64,000 bases of DNA from Cercis canadensis (GCA_003255065.1 QAOA01005269.1:480270-544269), one strand, 5' to 3'. Positions 23,802-35,422 are shown, counted from the first letter of the stretch. Program-made: numbers and translations. The notes: generated from the letters alone by a model not told the origin.

Positions 23802-26273
23802 CTATGTCTCAATCCAACTATACCCTGGGCATTTAGCAACACCTCTTCCTATCATTTTCCTACTCAACTCTGCAGCATCCTCCCAACTACCTCCTTCAGA
23901 ATAAACCTTTAATAACAGGAGACAAGCTGCATCACTTTCTGGAAATAACTGAAGCAACTTCTCAGCAGCCCATTCTCCTAATGCTCTGTTTCCATATATC
24001 CTACAACCACTGAGTAAGGATCTCCAGATAGCAGGCCAAGCAGGAAATGGCATTGCTTCAATTACATGTTTAGCATCTTCAAGGTAACCATTTCTTGAGA
24101 GCATATCAACTAAACAACCATAGATTTCTGGAGGCGGTTCCAAGCCATAATCCAAGCCCATTGATTTAAAGAGGAAACAACCTAGACTGACAAGACCATT
24201 ATGACTGCAAGCTGATATCACTGAGATAAATGTGGCTTGGCTGGGATGTCGATTAGCTAACTTCATTTTCTCAAAGATGTCCATAGCATCAGCAACAAGA
24301 CCTTGATGGGCATAAGCCATTATCATAGTATTATAAACAACAACATCATGGCATCTGAAGGACTGGTCAAAAACCACCCTTGCATCCTCTATATCTGAAC
24401 ATTTTGCGTAGGCATCTATAAGAGCACTGACAACAAATGCATGCACTGAATATCCCAACTTAATAACAAAAGTATGAGCAGATTTCACCAGCCAATAAGA
24501 TGCAATACTAGCCCAACCATTTAAAATACTGGCCAAAATAAAATTGTCAGGCCTCTGACCAGCTTTCATAAGAGATTGTAAAAGTCTGGTGGCTTCATGA
24601 TTGAGGCCTTGATGAACCAAGGAAGATATCATGGTTCCCCAAGAAACCAAATCTAAACTCCCAGGTCCATTGTTAAACTCATAGCAATCATCTAGTATAC
24701 CAAGGGTACCATAAAATTTAATTAACGAACTACAAACATATTCAAAAGAATCAAAACCAAATTTTAGGATATCACAATGAAGTTGTCTGCCCATCTCTTC
24801 GTTTCCAGATTTACAACAAGCCTCTAGGGAGCTTGAGAAGGTGCATTCATCTGCTTCAACACCCAACTCCCGCAGATTAATAAAAATTCTAATTCCTTCT
24901 TCATAATAACAATTTATATTATACCCAGAAATCAACTCGTTCCAAGTATTTATATTCCGGAAAGGTACACTGTCAAACACCATGTATGCTATATCCATTT
25001 TCCTACACCGTGAGAACATATTGATCAAAGAATTTATGATGTTAGCTTCATCAAATAATCCAAAATGTATGGCAAGGCAATAAAATTGAAGCCCAAGATT
25101 AAGGTCAAGTAACTCCCCACATTTTCTAAGCAAGACTGAGAAAGTAATATTATTGGGCTTCCCACCACTTATCATTAAATTATGATATAAACTGAAAATT
25201 TCTCTAGCATTTCCATCTTGTGAAAAGCCTGAAAATACAGTGTTCCATGAGATTATGTCCTTTTCTCCAACCCAATTGAAAGTTCTCATAGCAGAGTCCT
25301 TGTCATAATTTTTAAAATAAACATCCATAAGAGCATTCCTTACTGAAGTATTATATCTCACCTCACTTCGAATAATCAATCCATGTATTTGTTTCACAAA
25401 ATCCAAATTTCCCATAACTGAACATCCCTTGAGAGCATTTATGAAGGTAAATTGGTCCATTTTCACACCTACATATGGAAACAAAGATAGCAACTTCAAG
25501 GCTTCAAAGCCACAACCACATTTCACATATCCTCCAACCATAGCATTCCAACAACCAGCATCAAGGCTGTTCATGCGCTCAAATACCAACTCAGCAGAGT
25601 CTATATCCCCTGACTCAGCATACATGTTAAGAATTGAAGTACCCACAAATGGATTTTCCTCTATTGCTATTTTCAAAGCAAAGCAATGAATGGATAAACC
25701 AAGTGAGTGTGCTCCTAAACTGGCACAGGCCTTCACCACACTTCCAAGAGCAAACTCATTTGGCCTCAAACCAGTTCTTAACATATCCACATAAATTTTC
25801 AAACCCAACTTAAATTCAAAATTTTGAATGGCACCTGAAACCATTAAAGTCCACGACACCAGATTCCTCTCAGCCACCTCCTCAAACACTTTACTCCCAC
25901 TGCACAAGACTCCAATTTTGCAATACATTTTAATGAGATTATTCTGAGAGAAAACGTCATCACAAAATCCCAACTTGATGACATGGGAGTGGATTTGTGT
26001 ACCAAGAGCATATGATTTCAAATCCCCAGAAAGAGAAAGTGCATTTGCAATGGCAATCTGATCTTTTCCCTCCAAGATGCCAGAGTATGAAAAGAAGGAC
26101 TTGGCAGCATGAAAATGGAATTGTTTTGAGATAAATTGGAATAGGCAAGGTCTGTAAGCAAGGGAAGAGACCCATCTTGGTTTTGAAGTAAAAAGAGCAT
26201 GTCTTATGCTTCTCATAACTCTTATCCAAAACTCTACCTCAATCAGGCACTCAACATTCTTGAAAGTGTCCAT
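23802..26273 (-). CDS. Pentatricopeptide repeat protein, PLS class, short E-type end
   Basis: Single-exon ORF of 823 residues from the ATG at 26273. An in-frame ATG at 26216 (MRSIRHALFTSKPRWV) starts a better organelle-targeting presequence and may be the true start. After the presequence come about 20 alternating P, L and S repeats, recognisable by LVSWTLMVSG, AGCWNAMVGGY, IISWNTVFSGFSQDG and VVVYNTMIMAYAHQGLV. The C terminus (PAIWRSLLSGCRIYGN to PGYSWIE) is an E motif, but the protein ends there with no E+ or DYW domain. Such proteins bind organellar RNA, often for C-to-U editing, and lacking a DYW they need a partner deaminase. Target site not predictable here. No frameshift or stop. Confidence 0.9.
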   Translation of the reverse strand: MDTFKNVECLIEVEFWIRVMRSIRHALFTSKPRWVSSLAYRPCLFQFISKQFHFHAAKSFFSYSGILEGKDQIAIANALSLSGDLKSYALGTQIHSHVIKLGFCDDVFSQNNLIKMYCKIGVLCSGSKVFEEVAERNLVSWTLMVSGAIQNFEFKLGLKIYVDMLRTGLRPNEFALGSVVKACASLGAHSLGLSIHCFALKIAIEENPFVGTSILNMYAESGDIDSAELVFERMNSLDAGCWNAMVGGYVKCGCGFEALKLLSLFPYVGVKMDQFTFINALKGCSVMGNLDFVKQIHGLIIRSEVRYNTSVRNALMDVYFKNYDKDSAMRTFNWVGEKDIISWNTVFSGFSQDGNAREIFSLYHNLMISGGKPNNITFSVLLRKCGELLDLNLGLQFYCLAIHFGLFDEANIINSLINMFSRCRKMDIAYMVFDSVPFRNINTWNELISGYNINCYYEEGIRIFINLRELGVEADECTFSSSLEACCKSGNEEMGRQLHCDILKFGFDSFEYVCSSLIKFYGTLGILDDCYEFNNGPGSLDLVSWGTMISSLVHQGLNHEATRLLQSLMKAGQRPDNFILASILNGWASIASYWLVKSAHTFVIKLGYSVHAFVVSALIDAYAKCSDIEDARVVFDQSFRCHDVVVYNTMIMAYAHQGLVADAMDIFEKMKLANRHPSQATFISVISACSHNGLVSLGCFLFKSMGLDYGLEPPPEIYGCLVDMLSRNGYLEDAKHVIEAMPFPAWPAIWRSLLSGCRIYGNRALGEWAAEKLLQLFPESDAACLLLLKVYSEGGSWEDAAELSRKMIGRGVAKCPGYSWIET

Positions 26274-27427
26274 GAAATTGCCCCCAAACAATGATTAATA
26301 TTAGAACCAGCCATGTTAACTTTCCTGTTATTCACAACTTAAAAAAAAAAAAAAGGAAAAAGAAAAAAAGAAGCTTCCTGTCATTCACAACATAAAATTA
26401 TGGTGGGTGGTAGCTCTCTTTATCCAGAAAGTATCCTTTAAACTTTTTCTATTTTTTACTGTGAAATTTCAGACACAGCTAGGATACTACTGGGAGTAGA
26501 CAGCAACACCAGGAAAAGAAAGCAGAGAATAACAGCCAAAATAGTAACACAAACCTGAAAGAAATCCAATTCCAAGGAATGAAAGGAAATATTTGGGGGA
26601 GGAATTCAATCTCCTCTTATCCTCTTGTGGGAACGGGACAGTTGCTTGGCCGAAACAATCTTTTCCGTTGCACTGAAGAATTGAACTAAAAAGAGCTCTG
26701 CATTTGGTGGGAAAAGAATTTCAAGGAAAGTGAGTGGGATAAGGGCGACGTCTGAACTGACTCAACTGAAGTGCAGAGGAAGAGAAGTGATGAGATGAAA
26801 GGACTTCATATAAAACGACGCTGTTTCAGCTCTAATTTTCTTGTTTTGTGTTCTACTATGTCGGGTTGGGTTTGGTCGACCCTACCCAACTCCATTCAGT
26901 TTAGTCACTTAATACAAAACCCAACCCATAAGCCCAACCCATTCGATTTTCTATCCATGTGATCTTAATATTTTTTCGAATTCCACTATAAGTACTAATG
27001 GCAAGGACATCCTCTTAGCCCGAACATAGATTAATCTCGTACTAAAAATATAGAAACCACTCAGTGGAAAACTAACTAAACAACAACATTTAGAGTTTTC
27101 CTATTCTAAATAGAGAATAATCTTCCTGCAACCACTTGATATGATTTTCTTCGTAAAATAAGTTTTGTGCTCAGTGAAGGGGGAAAGTTGCAGATGTAGA
27201 GAGTCGATATATTTGACAAAGAAATGGGAGGATCTTTCTGCAACCACTTGATATGTATGACTTTCTTCATAAAATAGTTTTTCTGATTAGTTTTGTCAAG
27301 ATGTTTTCTGATACCTCAGTGTTGTATAGAGAAATTAAGATATTTTCACTTTCTGTTTCTGCATCAATTATTAATTAATTAACCTATTGGTACCTTTAAT
27401 TATTTTTTTTCCATTGATCAAAGAGTC
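26274..27427. other. Intergenic: PPR 5' region, no other gene
   Basis: Minus-strand sequence 26760-26555 ends in TTTCAG followed by gtttgtg and may be a 5'-UTR exon of the PPR gene (weak inference). A poly-A tract lies at 26341-26369. A short repeated phrase (CTGCAACCACTTGATATG) occurs at about 27127 and 27238. No ORF of note. Confidence 0.4.
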
Positions 27428-27432
27428 ACTTG

Positions 27433-27781
27433 TGTTAAGCAGACATGCCACGTGGACTTAGTGGACAAAGGCTAGCTTAGCTGGTGACTATTAGTTAGAT
27501 AGTTAGTTAGGTTAGCTGGTATTGTGAAGCAAGTTAGTTATGCCACGTCAGCTTTATTAGTGCTGGAATGTAATTATCGTGTGTGATCATTCTGTTATAA
27601 AAGGAATGATGATGTACTTGATTCATTTAATCAGAGAAAATATTATTCTGACTTTCCTTTTTTCTCTATTCTCTCTCTCTCTCCTCATCTTCTCCTCTTG
27701 GTTTCTGGTTTGATCTGATACACATTCTGCTTCATTGCTTCTGTGAGTTCTTCATTCTGGAAATCATACACACAACTTTCA
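27433..27781 (+). repeat. 5' LTR of the Copia element
   Basis: Begins TGTTAAGCAGAC, contains a GTTATAAAAGG promoter box near 27593, and ends CTTTCA next to the primer-binding site. Confidence 0.93.
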
Positions 27782-27976
27782 TGGTATCAGAGCAAGAATC
27801 AATGGCAGATCACACNCCTTTCTTCTCTATTCTCTCTCTCTCTCCTCATCTTCTCCTCTTGGTTTCTGGTTTGATCTGATACACATTCTGCTTCATTGCT
27901 TCTGTGAGTTCTTCATTCTGGAAATCATACACACAACTTTCATGGTATCAGAGCAAGAATCAATGGCAGATCACAC
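27656..27976 (+). repeat. Duplication of LTR end, PBS and gag start around a single N
   Basis: 27656-27815 and 27817-27976 are both 160 bp and almost identical, separated by the N at 27816. The true element should have only one copy, so its real length is about 161 bp shorter. Confidence 0.9.
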
Positions 27977-29411
27977 TTCAACCTCAGTGACTCCATTGAG
28001 GGAAACAACGAATCTACCAACCTTTGGACAATCGCTCACCATCAAGCTTGATCGAGGTAATTTCTTGATCTGGCGAAATCAGTTACTTAATATTGTAATT
28101 GCTAATGGATATGAAGATATTCTTGATGGAACAACTCCGTGTCCAAAACGTTTTCTTGAAAATCAAACACCAAACCCAGAGTATGTGCTCTGGCAAAGGC
28201 AAAATCGCCTTGTAATGAGTTGGATATATACCTCTCTTACTGAATCAGTCATGACTCAGATCATGGCCTATGACACTGCAAGTGCAATTTGGGCATCTCT
28301 TGCTGAGAGTTTTGCTTCCACATCTCGTGCTAGAGTTATGGAATTGAAACTCCAACTTCAAAGCACACGCAAGGGAGGTCTAGGATTGTGGGATTATTTC
28401 CTTAAAATTAGGAATATTTGTGATAATCTACGAGCTATTGGTGAAATTGTTAGTCAGGATGATCAAATCATGGCCATATTGGCTGGATTGGGATCTGAAT
28501 ACAATGCTATGGTAGCACATGCAAGTTTCGAGTGTTTGACAGTTGAGGCACTGCAGAGTCACTTGCAAACTTTTGAGAAACGTCTTGAAAGACAAAGCTC
28601 AGTGGATGAGCAGGTTCTAATTCAAGCACATGCAACAACTTTTAATCACCAGAAAGGTAAGAAAAAGTTTTACCAGAATCAGCATTATCAAAATCAGAAT
28701 TCTCAGGGTTCTCAGCCAAATTTTGGCAATAATGCTTCAAACTTCAGTTCTGGGCATTCTCGTTCATTCTCTGGTCAAGGCAATCAGTTTAGCAAGAACA
28801 AGTTTGGTCAGGGCAATAATTCTACTGGAAAGCACCAATGTCAAATTTGTCTTAAGATTGGTCATTTGGCTACAGATTGTTGGCATAGGTTTGATAATGG
28901 GTTTCAACCAAGAATGGCTCAACATAGCTCACCACAGTGTCAGAATGCACAAGCTATGGTCGCTGGGCCTGGACTTCTTGGTGATACTCCATGGTTTCTA
29001 GATACAGGTGCTACTCACCATGTCACATCAGATTTGAGCAATATATCTCTGCATAATCCATTCACTGGGAATGACAAGGTCATTGTTGGCAATGGTAAGG
29101 GTCTTCCTGTTTTACATACTGGTTTTGCTTCCATTTCAACCTCTAACAGGCCTCTTATTCTCAATAATATCCTTCATGTGCCCAAGATCACTGCTAATCT
29201 AGTTAGTGTGCAGAAACTTTGTCAAAATAATCATGCTTATGTTGAGTTTTATCATTCTTGTTTTCTTGTGAAGGACCAGAAAACACAAGAGACTCTTCTT
29301 CAAGGAAAGCTTGATCGAGGTCTATATCGAGTAATGTCTACACTGGCCTCTAGTCATACTAATGTTGCTACTGCTTTTCAAGTCTTTAGTTCTCATTCAC
29401 AAACTGATTAG
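27963..29411 (+). CDS. Copia gag and protease region
   Basis: Start chosen at the ATG at 27963 (MADHTSTSV); the ATG at 27942 belongs to the primer-binding site. A retrotransposon gag domain (FLIWRNQLLNIV, LWDYFLKIRNICDNL) is followed by a zinc knuckle CX2CX4HX4C (CQICLKIGHLATDC), then the aspartic protease active site LDTGATHHV. The frame ends at a TAG at 29409-29411, just before the integrase zinc-binding region, which continues in the same frame. A full-length copy would read through as one polyprotein. Confidence 0.9.
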   Translation: MADHTSTSVTPLRETTNLPTFGQSLTIKLDRGNFLIWRNQLLNIVIANGYEDILDGTTPCPKRFLENQTPNPEYVLWQRQNRLVMSWIYTSLTESVMTQIMAYDTASAIWASLAESFASTSRARVMELKLQLQSTRKGGLGLWDYFLKIRNICDNLRAIGEIVSQDDQIMAILAGLGSEYNAMVAHASFECLTVEALQSHLQTFEKRLERQSSVDEQVLIQAHATTFNHQKGKKKFYQNQHYQNQNSQGSQPNFGNNASNFSSGHSRSFSGQGNQFSKNKFGQGNNSTGKHQCQICLKIGHLATDCWHRFDNGFQPRMAQHSSPQCQNAQAMVAGPGLLGDTPWFLDTGATHHVTSDLSNISLHNPFTGNDKVIVGNGKGLPVLHTGFASISTSNRPLILNNILHVPKITANLVSVQKLCQNNHAYVEFYHSCFLVKDQKTQETLLQGKLDRGLYRVMSTLASSHTNVATAFQVFSSHSQTD

Positions 29412-32177
29412 TCCAGTTTACAGCTTTGGCATAATCGCCTTGGTCATCCCTCTATTGAGGTTGTCAATAGAGTTTTGTTGCAATCTCATTTACCTACCTA
29501 TAGTTTCAATAAAAGACCTATTTGTAGTTCCTGTCAGCTGGCCAAGAGCCATAAACTTCCCTTTGTACGTTCTACTTCCAAGGCAATCAAACCATTTGCT
29601 TTAATACATGCTGATTTATAGGGTTCTCCTTCATGCATTTTTGTTAATGGTGCCTGTTATTTCTTGTTGTTAGTTGATGACTATAGTAGGTTCTGTTGGT
29701 TATATCTACTGCAATCTAAGAGTGAAACTTTCACTATGTTTCAACGCTTTCAAGCTATGGTTGAGAGACAATTTGAGTGTAAAATTCAGTGCATTCAATC
29801 TGATTTTGGTGGGGAGTTTGAAGCCTTTGATAAATTGGTAAGTCAACTAGGCATACAACATCAGTTTTCCTGCCCTTACACTCCAGAACATAATGGTAGG
29901 GTAGAAAGAAAAAATCGACAGGTGGTTGAGGTTGGGTTATCTCTTTTTCTCACTGCAGGCATGCCTACCAAGTACTGGAATTTTGCTTTTCAGACAGCTG
30001 TTTATCTGATAAATAGGTTACCTACTTCTGTTCTTCAGTTTAACACTCCTTATAAACTGCTATATCGAAAAGATCCAGATATCTCTCAGCTTAGAACTTT
30101 TGGTTGTCTATGTTTTCCATGCCTTAGACCTTACAGGACTCACAAGTTGGAAAATAGGTCTAGTGTGTGTTGCTTCCTTGGCTATAGTAACAGGCATAAA
30201 GGCTTCCTCTGTCTGGACATGGCCTCAAAACGTGTCTATGTCTCAAGACATGTGGTGTTTGCAGAAGATACTTTCCCTTTTCAAGCTCAACCAGGGTCTC
30301 TTGCTTCCCATGCTCCTAAGGATGCCATTCTGCCTCTTTTCCTTCTAGTCCAAACCCTTCCATTAATATCTCCTTCCCCTTTACCTTCTGTTGTTTCTCC
30401 TGACTTATCACCTGTTAGCTCTCTTAGTCCTTTGGCTTCTGCATCAGGTCACTCTCCCATGCCAGTCTTACCTGAGGTCAATTCTTCCTTACCATCTGTC
30501 CCTCCTGCTCCTACTCGCATGGTTACTCGCAGTCAACATGGTATTTTTAAGCCAAAGGTGTTTACAGCTGCTACTCCTTCTACTTTGACTGAACCATCTA
30601 CTTATAAACAGGTTGTGCGATTTCCCTGTTGGCAGGAGGCTATGACAACTGAGTTTGCAGCCTTGCAGAAGAATAACACATGGATCTTAGTGCCTTGTCC
30701 TTCACAGAAGAATGTGGTTGGCTGCCGCTGGGTGTATAAACTCAAATATAAACCAGATGGTTCCATTGACAGGTATAAGGCCAGATTAGTGGCTCAAGGG
30801 TTCACTCAAACTCATGGGTTGGACTATTTTGACACGTTTAGCCCTGTTGTTAAACCTGCTACTATTAGAGTGGTTCTCACCATTGCTTTGGCTCATAATT
30901 GGTCAGTCCAACAACTTGATGTTAACAATGCCTTTCTTAATAGGGATTTGGCAGAAGAAGTCTACATGCGACAGCCTCCAGGCTTTGAAGATCCTCATTT
31001 ACCTCATCATGTGTGTAAGTTACAAAAGGCCCTTTATGGCTTAAAACAAGCCCCTCGTGCTTGGTTTACCAAACTCAGAACTACCTTGCTGACTTGGGGA
31101 TTTGTTTGCACAGTCTCGGATAATTCTCTGTTTGTCTTTACTTCTGCACAAACTATTCTGTTTCTGCTGGTATATGTTGATGACATTATCTTAACTGGTA
31201 ATGACAAACAAGTTATTCAGTCTCTCATCACTTCATTAAATGCTCAGTTCTCTCTTAAGGATCTTGGCTCTTTGCATTATTTTCTAGGCATAGAGACTAC
31301 TTGGCTTCCACATGCACTTCATCTGTCTCAGACAAAGTATGTCACTGATTTATTGCAAAGGGCTGGTCTTACTGACTCCAAACCAGTTCCCACACCTATG
31401 GTCAGCTCTCAAATATTGTCCCTTACTCATGGGGTGCCTCTGCCTAATCCTACTCTTTATCGTAGTCTTGTTGGTGCCTTACAGTATTGCACCATTACAA
31501 GGCCTGACATTGCCTACACAGTTAATAGGTTGTGTCAGTTTTTTAGTTGTCCTACTGATGAGCACCTTAAGGCAGTCAAACGTGTGCTTAGGTACCTCAA
31601 AGGCACTCTTCACTTTGGTCTCACCTTCACTCAAGCTACCTCTCTTCCCTTGGTGGCTTATTCTGATTCTGACTGGGCTGGCTGTCCTGATGACAGGCGC
31701 AGCACCAGTGGTCATGCTGTCTTCTTTGGGAACAGTCTTGTGTCTTGGTGTTCAGGGAAACAAAAGGTGGTTTCCAGGTCTAGTACTGAGGCTGAATACA
31801 GGGCATTGGCTAATGCTACCTCTGAGATCCTGTGGTTACAGTCCCTTCTCCGAGAGCTGCATTTTCCTCTTCCTCAGGTGCCTTTACTGCTCTGTGATAA
31901 CATCAATGCAACCTTTCTTGCTGCCAATCCAGTGCTGCATGCTCGCACAAAGCATATTGAAATTGACTATCATTTTATTCGAGAGAAGGTGCAAGATAAG
32001 TCTCTTAAGCTTTGTCACATTCCCTCTCTTGATCAGGCTGCTGACATGCTTACCAAACCATTGTCTACTGCCTCTTTCTTGCTCAACAGGTCCAAATTAA
32101 CAGTTCTTCCTCGTCCTGTTAATTTGAGGGGGGATGTTAAGCAGACATGCCACATGGACTTAGTGGACAAAGGCTAG
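29412..32177 (+). pseudogene. Copia integrase, reverse transcriptase and RNase H, with in-frame stop
   Basis: Same frame as gag. The GAG-pre-integrase zinc site (LWHNRLGHPS ... CSSCQLA) comes first, then a TAG at 29619-29621 where Trp is expected. The integrase DDE residues sit in LLVDDYSRF, QSDFGGEF and GRVERKNR. A Pro/Ser-rich linker follows. The RT catalytic motif is YVDDIIL at about 31177, and RNase H shows SDSDWAG and STEAEYRA. The last codons run into the 3' LTR and stop at 32177. From 29664 the frame is open for 837 codons, so only the two TAGs break the polyprotein. Confidence 0.9.
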
Positions 32178-32484
32178 CTTAGCTGGTGACTATTAGTTAG
32201 ATAGTTAGTTAGGTTAGCTGGTATTGTTAAGCAAGTTAGTTATGCCACGTCAACTTTATTAGTGCTGGAATGTAATTATCGTGTGTGATCATTCTGTTAT
32301 AAAAGGAATGATGATGTACTTGATTCATTTAATCAGAGAAAATATTATTCTGACTTTCCTTTCTTCTCTATTCTCTCTCTCTCTCTCCTCGTCTTCTCCT
32401 CTTGGTTTCTGGTTTGATCTGATACACATTTTGCTTCATTGCTTCTGTGAGTTCTTCATTCTGGAAATCATACACACAACTTTC
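32135..32484 (+). repeat. 3' LTR of the Copia element
   Basis: Follows the polypurine tract and ends CTTTCA, followed by the ACTTG duplication. About 98% identical to the 5' LTR. Confidence 0.93.
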
Positions 32485-32847
32485 AACTTGACATAGAACC
32501 AAATATTATAAGTGATTTACCCTTAATTGTTCATGGTTGAAGGCTTCTACGTAAAACATAATTAGAATTAATTTTGACTTCAAGCTTCTCTTTTCCTTTT
32601 AATCCTTGTTTTATGTGTTTGTGTTCTCTAATAAATTTAACTCTTAGACAGATAGCTTAAACATCCTTTGCAAGTTCTGAGACAAGGATGATCGGAAGAT
32701 AAGACAAAGATTGGCTTTGAAAACGAATTTCAAGTAGCTTTAAAAGACTTTTAGACAAAGATGGTGATAGTATAATATTCACAAAGGTGTTGAAATTTAG
32801 GTACTTCTCTACCTCTCTTGACAAATAAGAATTTATATTTTTTATTT

Positions 32848-33216
32848 GAGTAAAATACATTTTTCGTCTTTGAATTATTTTTTAAATGTCACTTTAGTTC
32901 TTGATTTATTTTTTTGTGTTACTTTAATTCTTGAATAATCACATTATCCGCAAAATTAGTTTTCTGTAGCACAAAAAATAATTACTTAAAGGACTGATAT
33001 AGCGAATAGAATGATTATTTGAGAACTAAAGTGACACAAAAAATAAACAAATATTAAAGTGATATTTGAGAAATAATTCAAGGACAAAAAATCACTACAA
33101 CAAATTTCCTGGATTCCAATAGAATGATTATTTGAGAACTAAAGTGACACAAAAAATAAACAAATATTAAAGTGATATTTGAGAAATAATTCAAGGACAA
33201 AAAATTTATTTAACTC
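32848..33216. mobile_element. MITE with GAGTAAAA ends and an internal 87-bp duplication
   Basis: Left end GAGTAAAATACATTTTTCGTC matches the inverted right end GACAAAAAATTTATTTAACTC. Terminal bases resemble those of the two Pack-MULEs at 51513 and 55494. Inside, about 87 bp (33006-33092) are repeated exactly at 33119-33206, separated by a short spacer beginning CACTACAACAAATTTCC, which looks like a CACTA-type terminal sequence. No clear target duplication. Confidence 0.6.
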
Positions 33217-33814
33217 TATTTACTTTTCATTTCTTTATTTTTTTTTTCATTGAAGGTTAAAAATAGCTTATCTCCTCCTAAAATCCTACCACTTCCATTC
33301 TTAATAAGATTTGAACACAAAACTTATAATGGAGTACCAAGTGCTCAACTACTGGGGTGTCTCATTAAAGACTACTTTTTTTCTTTTTGATAAATTTTTT
33401 CGTCATATATCATGAAATAAATTAATATAACAATGCTTTTTTTTCTTTTTAACATAATATAAGTAAGATTTATGCACATTAATGCACAGGGAAACGGAAG
33501 ACTTATTTTGTTTCATTTAGTCTATGAAAATAGCTGTAGCCAATTATTTATGTCATAAACTGATCATGTAACCATTATTATAATAAAACAAAGAAACTTG
33601 CATAGAGATTATTAAATTAGTCACTCCTCTAAGTTTGTCATGATTCATAACTGATGAGTTGTGACAACGCAAAACGAGATCACATGACATCAATTTATTA
33701 ATGCTCAATATAAACTCTTCTTTATTATTAACTCTTCCATTTGTTCTCTCTTATGCAATAAACTATAATATTTAGGTCAAATAATACAAAGAATGCAATG
33801 TTCCACATATAATC

Positions 33815-35259
33815 TCAGCCTTTCCTGCCTCCACTGCCAGCCCCAGCCCTGCTCCTTGCAGGATCGTGCCCACGATTTGCAGTAGGTTCACCATAGTCGT
33901 CAAGGCTCATCTTCAAGGACCTTCTCACTATATTTGCAGAACCTTCATGATCTGTGTAAAAAACAAATATAATATGATTTTTTTTTTTTTATACTTTAGC
34001 TATAATTATGAATTTAAACACAAAATTTATAAATTTTAAAAATAACTTCAGCACCATTCGACGAGAGACTGTTTGGTTATAATATGATAACTTTAACAGA
34101 GTAATATTTTATCTTATTAATTCACATCAAAACAAAAACAACCATCCCCTCAAAAGAAAAAAGAAAAGAAAAAAGAAGAGAGAAACAACCGAACGCAAAA
34201 AGGATAAAAGGAAAGAAAACATAATGCCATGCATAGATAGTATCCAACAATATGATAATCTCATATAAAACTCAAATTTTCTTTTAATTACTAGTAATTA
34301 AAAAGAAAAATAGAAGTTTAACCTAATAAACTATTGTAGATTATTAAAAACAAGTGTATATGCACCATTTTTAAGGTTTTGTTAGAAATCTTAAACAAAA
34401 TTTGTCACTTAGCAAATCGACATTGACTTGGGAGCATGACACTGAAACATGGATTAGAGCGACGACGTAAGCAGAATCCAGCTGCCATTGCCAAACCGAA
34501 CCACTGCTGTAACCTTCTAATTTTAAACCTAAATTTTCTTTATTTTTACATCATTTTATTTCACTTTATTTTAGATTACATACATATTTGTCAATATCTT
34601 GAAACTCACTCAAAGTTATATAGAACTTGCCAAAAATTAAACTTGACGGTTTAATTAAATAGAGTGAGAAAGTATGTAATTTTTAATCTGCAATTTGTTT
34701 TTGTCCAAACCTAGTAAACGTACTTCTTAAGCAATTTATTATTTTTTATAGAAAAAATGCTTGTCTCCAAAATCCAAATTGAGAAGGGTAAATTTTCATC
34801 AAACAAAGAAGGAAAATACTCAAATAGGTTCTTGGGGGATTAATTAAAGATGTAAAAAAAAATAAAAGTGCCATGATAGGAGGCTTAAATTGAAAAAACC
34901 ACGAGGGGTTTATTTCTTTTCACTGAAAAATATGTTCAAATAATTAAATCAAAAAAGAAGAAGTTCAAACTAAAGCTGGAAAAATGAGTTTTGAATGAAT
35001 CTCAAAAGCTTCTTCTTCAATATTTCTCAATGGAATCCTCAACCGATCGAGTTGTTCCCTTTGTTATTTAGTTTTTCTGGGCTTCTATGATTCTATCCCC
35101 AAAATTAGAAAGAAGGAAAAAAAAAAAAAAACAGCAAATAAAATTGAATAAGAGAAACTGAAACTCACCGGAAAAGAGAATCGTGTTCCGAGCAGAGGAA
35201 ACAAGGAGGAAAGCAAATAATAGGCAGAAGCAAAAGCAGAAGCGAGTTTGAAATGCCAT
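33815..35259 (-). CDS. PSY: Precursor of a PSY-type tyrosine-sulfated peptide hormone
   Basis: Two exons, 35259-35169 and 33951-33815, joined across a 1217-bp GT-AG intron in phase 1, give a 75-residue precursor ending in TGA. Exon 1 encodes a hydrophobic signal peptide (MAFQTRF then a Cys/Phe/Leu core, cleavage likely near SSA-RN). Exon 2 encodes a basic linker (IVRRSLKM) and the motif DDYGEPTANRGHDP, matching the PSY signature DYGxxxANxxHDP. Family knowledge: the Tyr after Asp is sulfated by TPST and the secreted peptide acts through PSY-receptor LRR kinases on growth and stress balance. Length equals known PSY precursors (about 75). A TATA box lies upstream. The split and small size hide it from simple ORF scans. 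Confidence 0.88.
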
Positions 35260-35407
35260 TTTTTTGTGTTTCTTTATTTTTTCTCTCTTTCTATGGAAGA
35301 GATTGAGAAAATAGGGTTTGGATGCTATGCTATTCCGTCTCCTTCAATTAGGGTCAACTTAGGGGAGACTGAGAGAAAACAATTATATAGCTAAACGAGG
35401 GTGTGAT

Positions 35408-35422
35408 CCTGTATTTATAGAC
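35408..35422 (-). promoter_or_regulatory. TATA box of the PSY-type gene
   Basis: Minus strand reads GTCTATAAATACAGG, about 150 bp upstream of the ATG at 35259. Good TATA consensus. Confidence 0.6.

Larger units (their letters stand above)
27433..32484 (+). mobile_element. Ty1/Copia LTR retrotransposon, nearly complete
   Basis: LTRs TGTTAAGC...TTTCA at 27433-27781 and 32135-32484 (about 350 bp). Flanks are a perfect 5-bp duplication ACTTG (27428-27432 and 32485-32489). A primer-binding site TGGTATCAGAGC follows the 5' LTR and a polypurine tract GAGGGGGGA precedes the 3' LTR. The LTRs differ by about six substitutions and a dinucleotide indel, so insertion was recent. Gag, protease, integrase, RT and RNase H are in Copia order, interrupted by two TAG codons. 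Size and LTR length would fit an Ale/Retrofit-like lineage, but that placement is a guess. Confidence 0.93.

Noticed and set aside
30100-32100. Leu-rich ORFs in other frames over the Copia pol region
   Set aside because: Shadow frames of the pol coding sequence, with no domain of their own.
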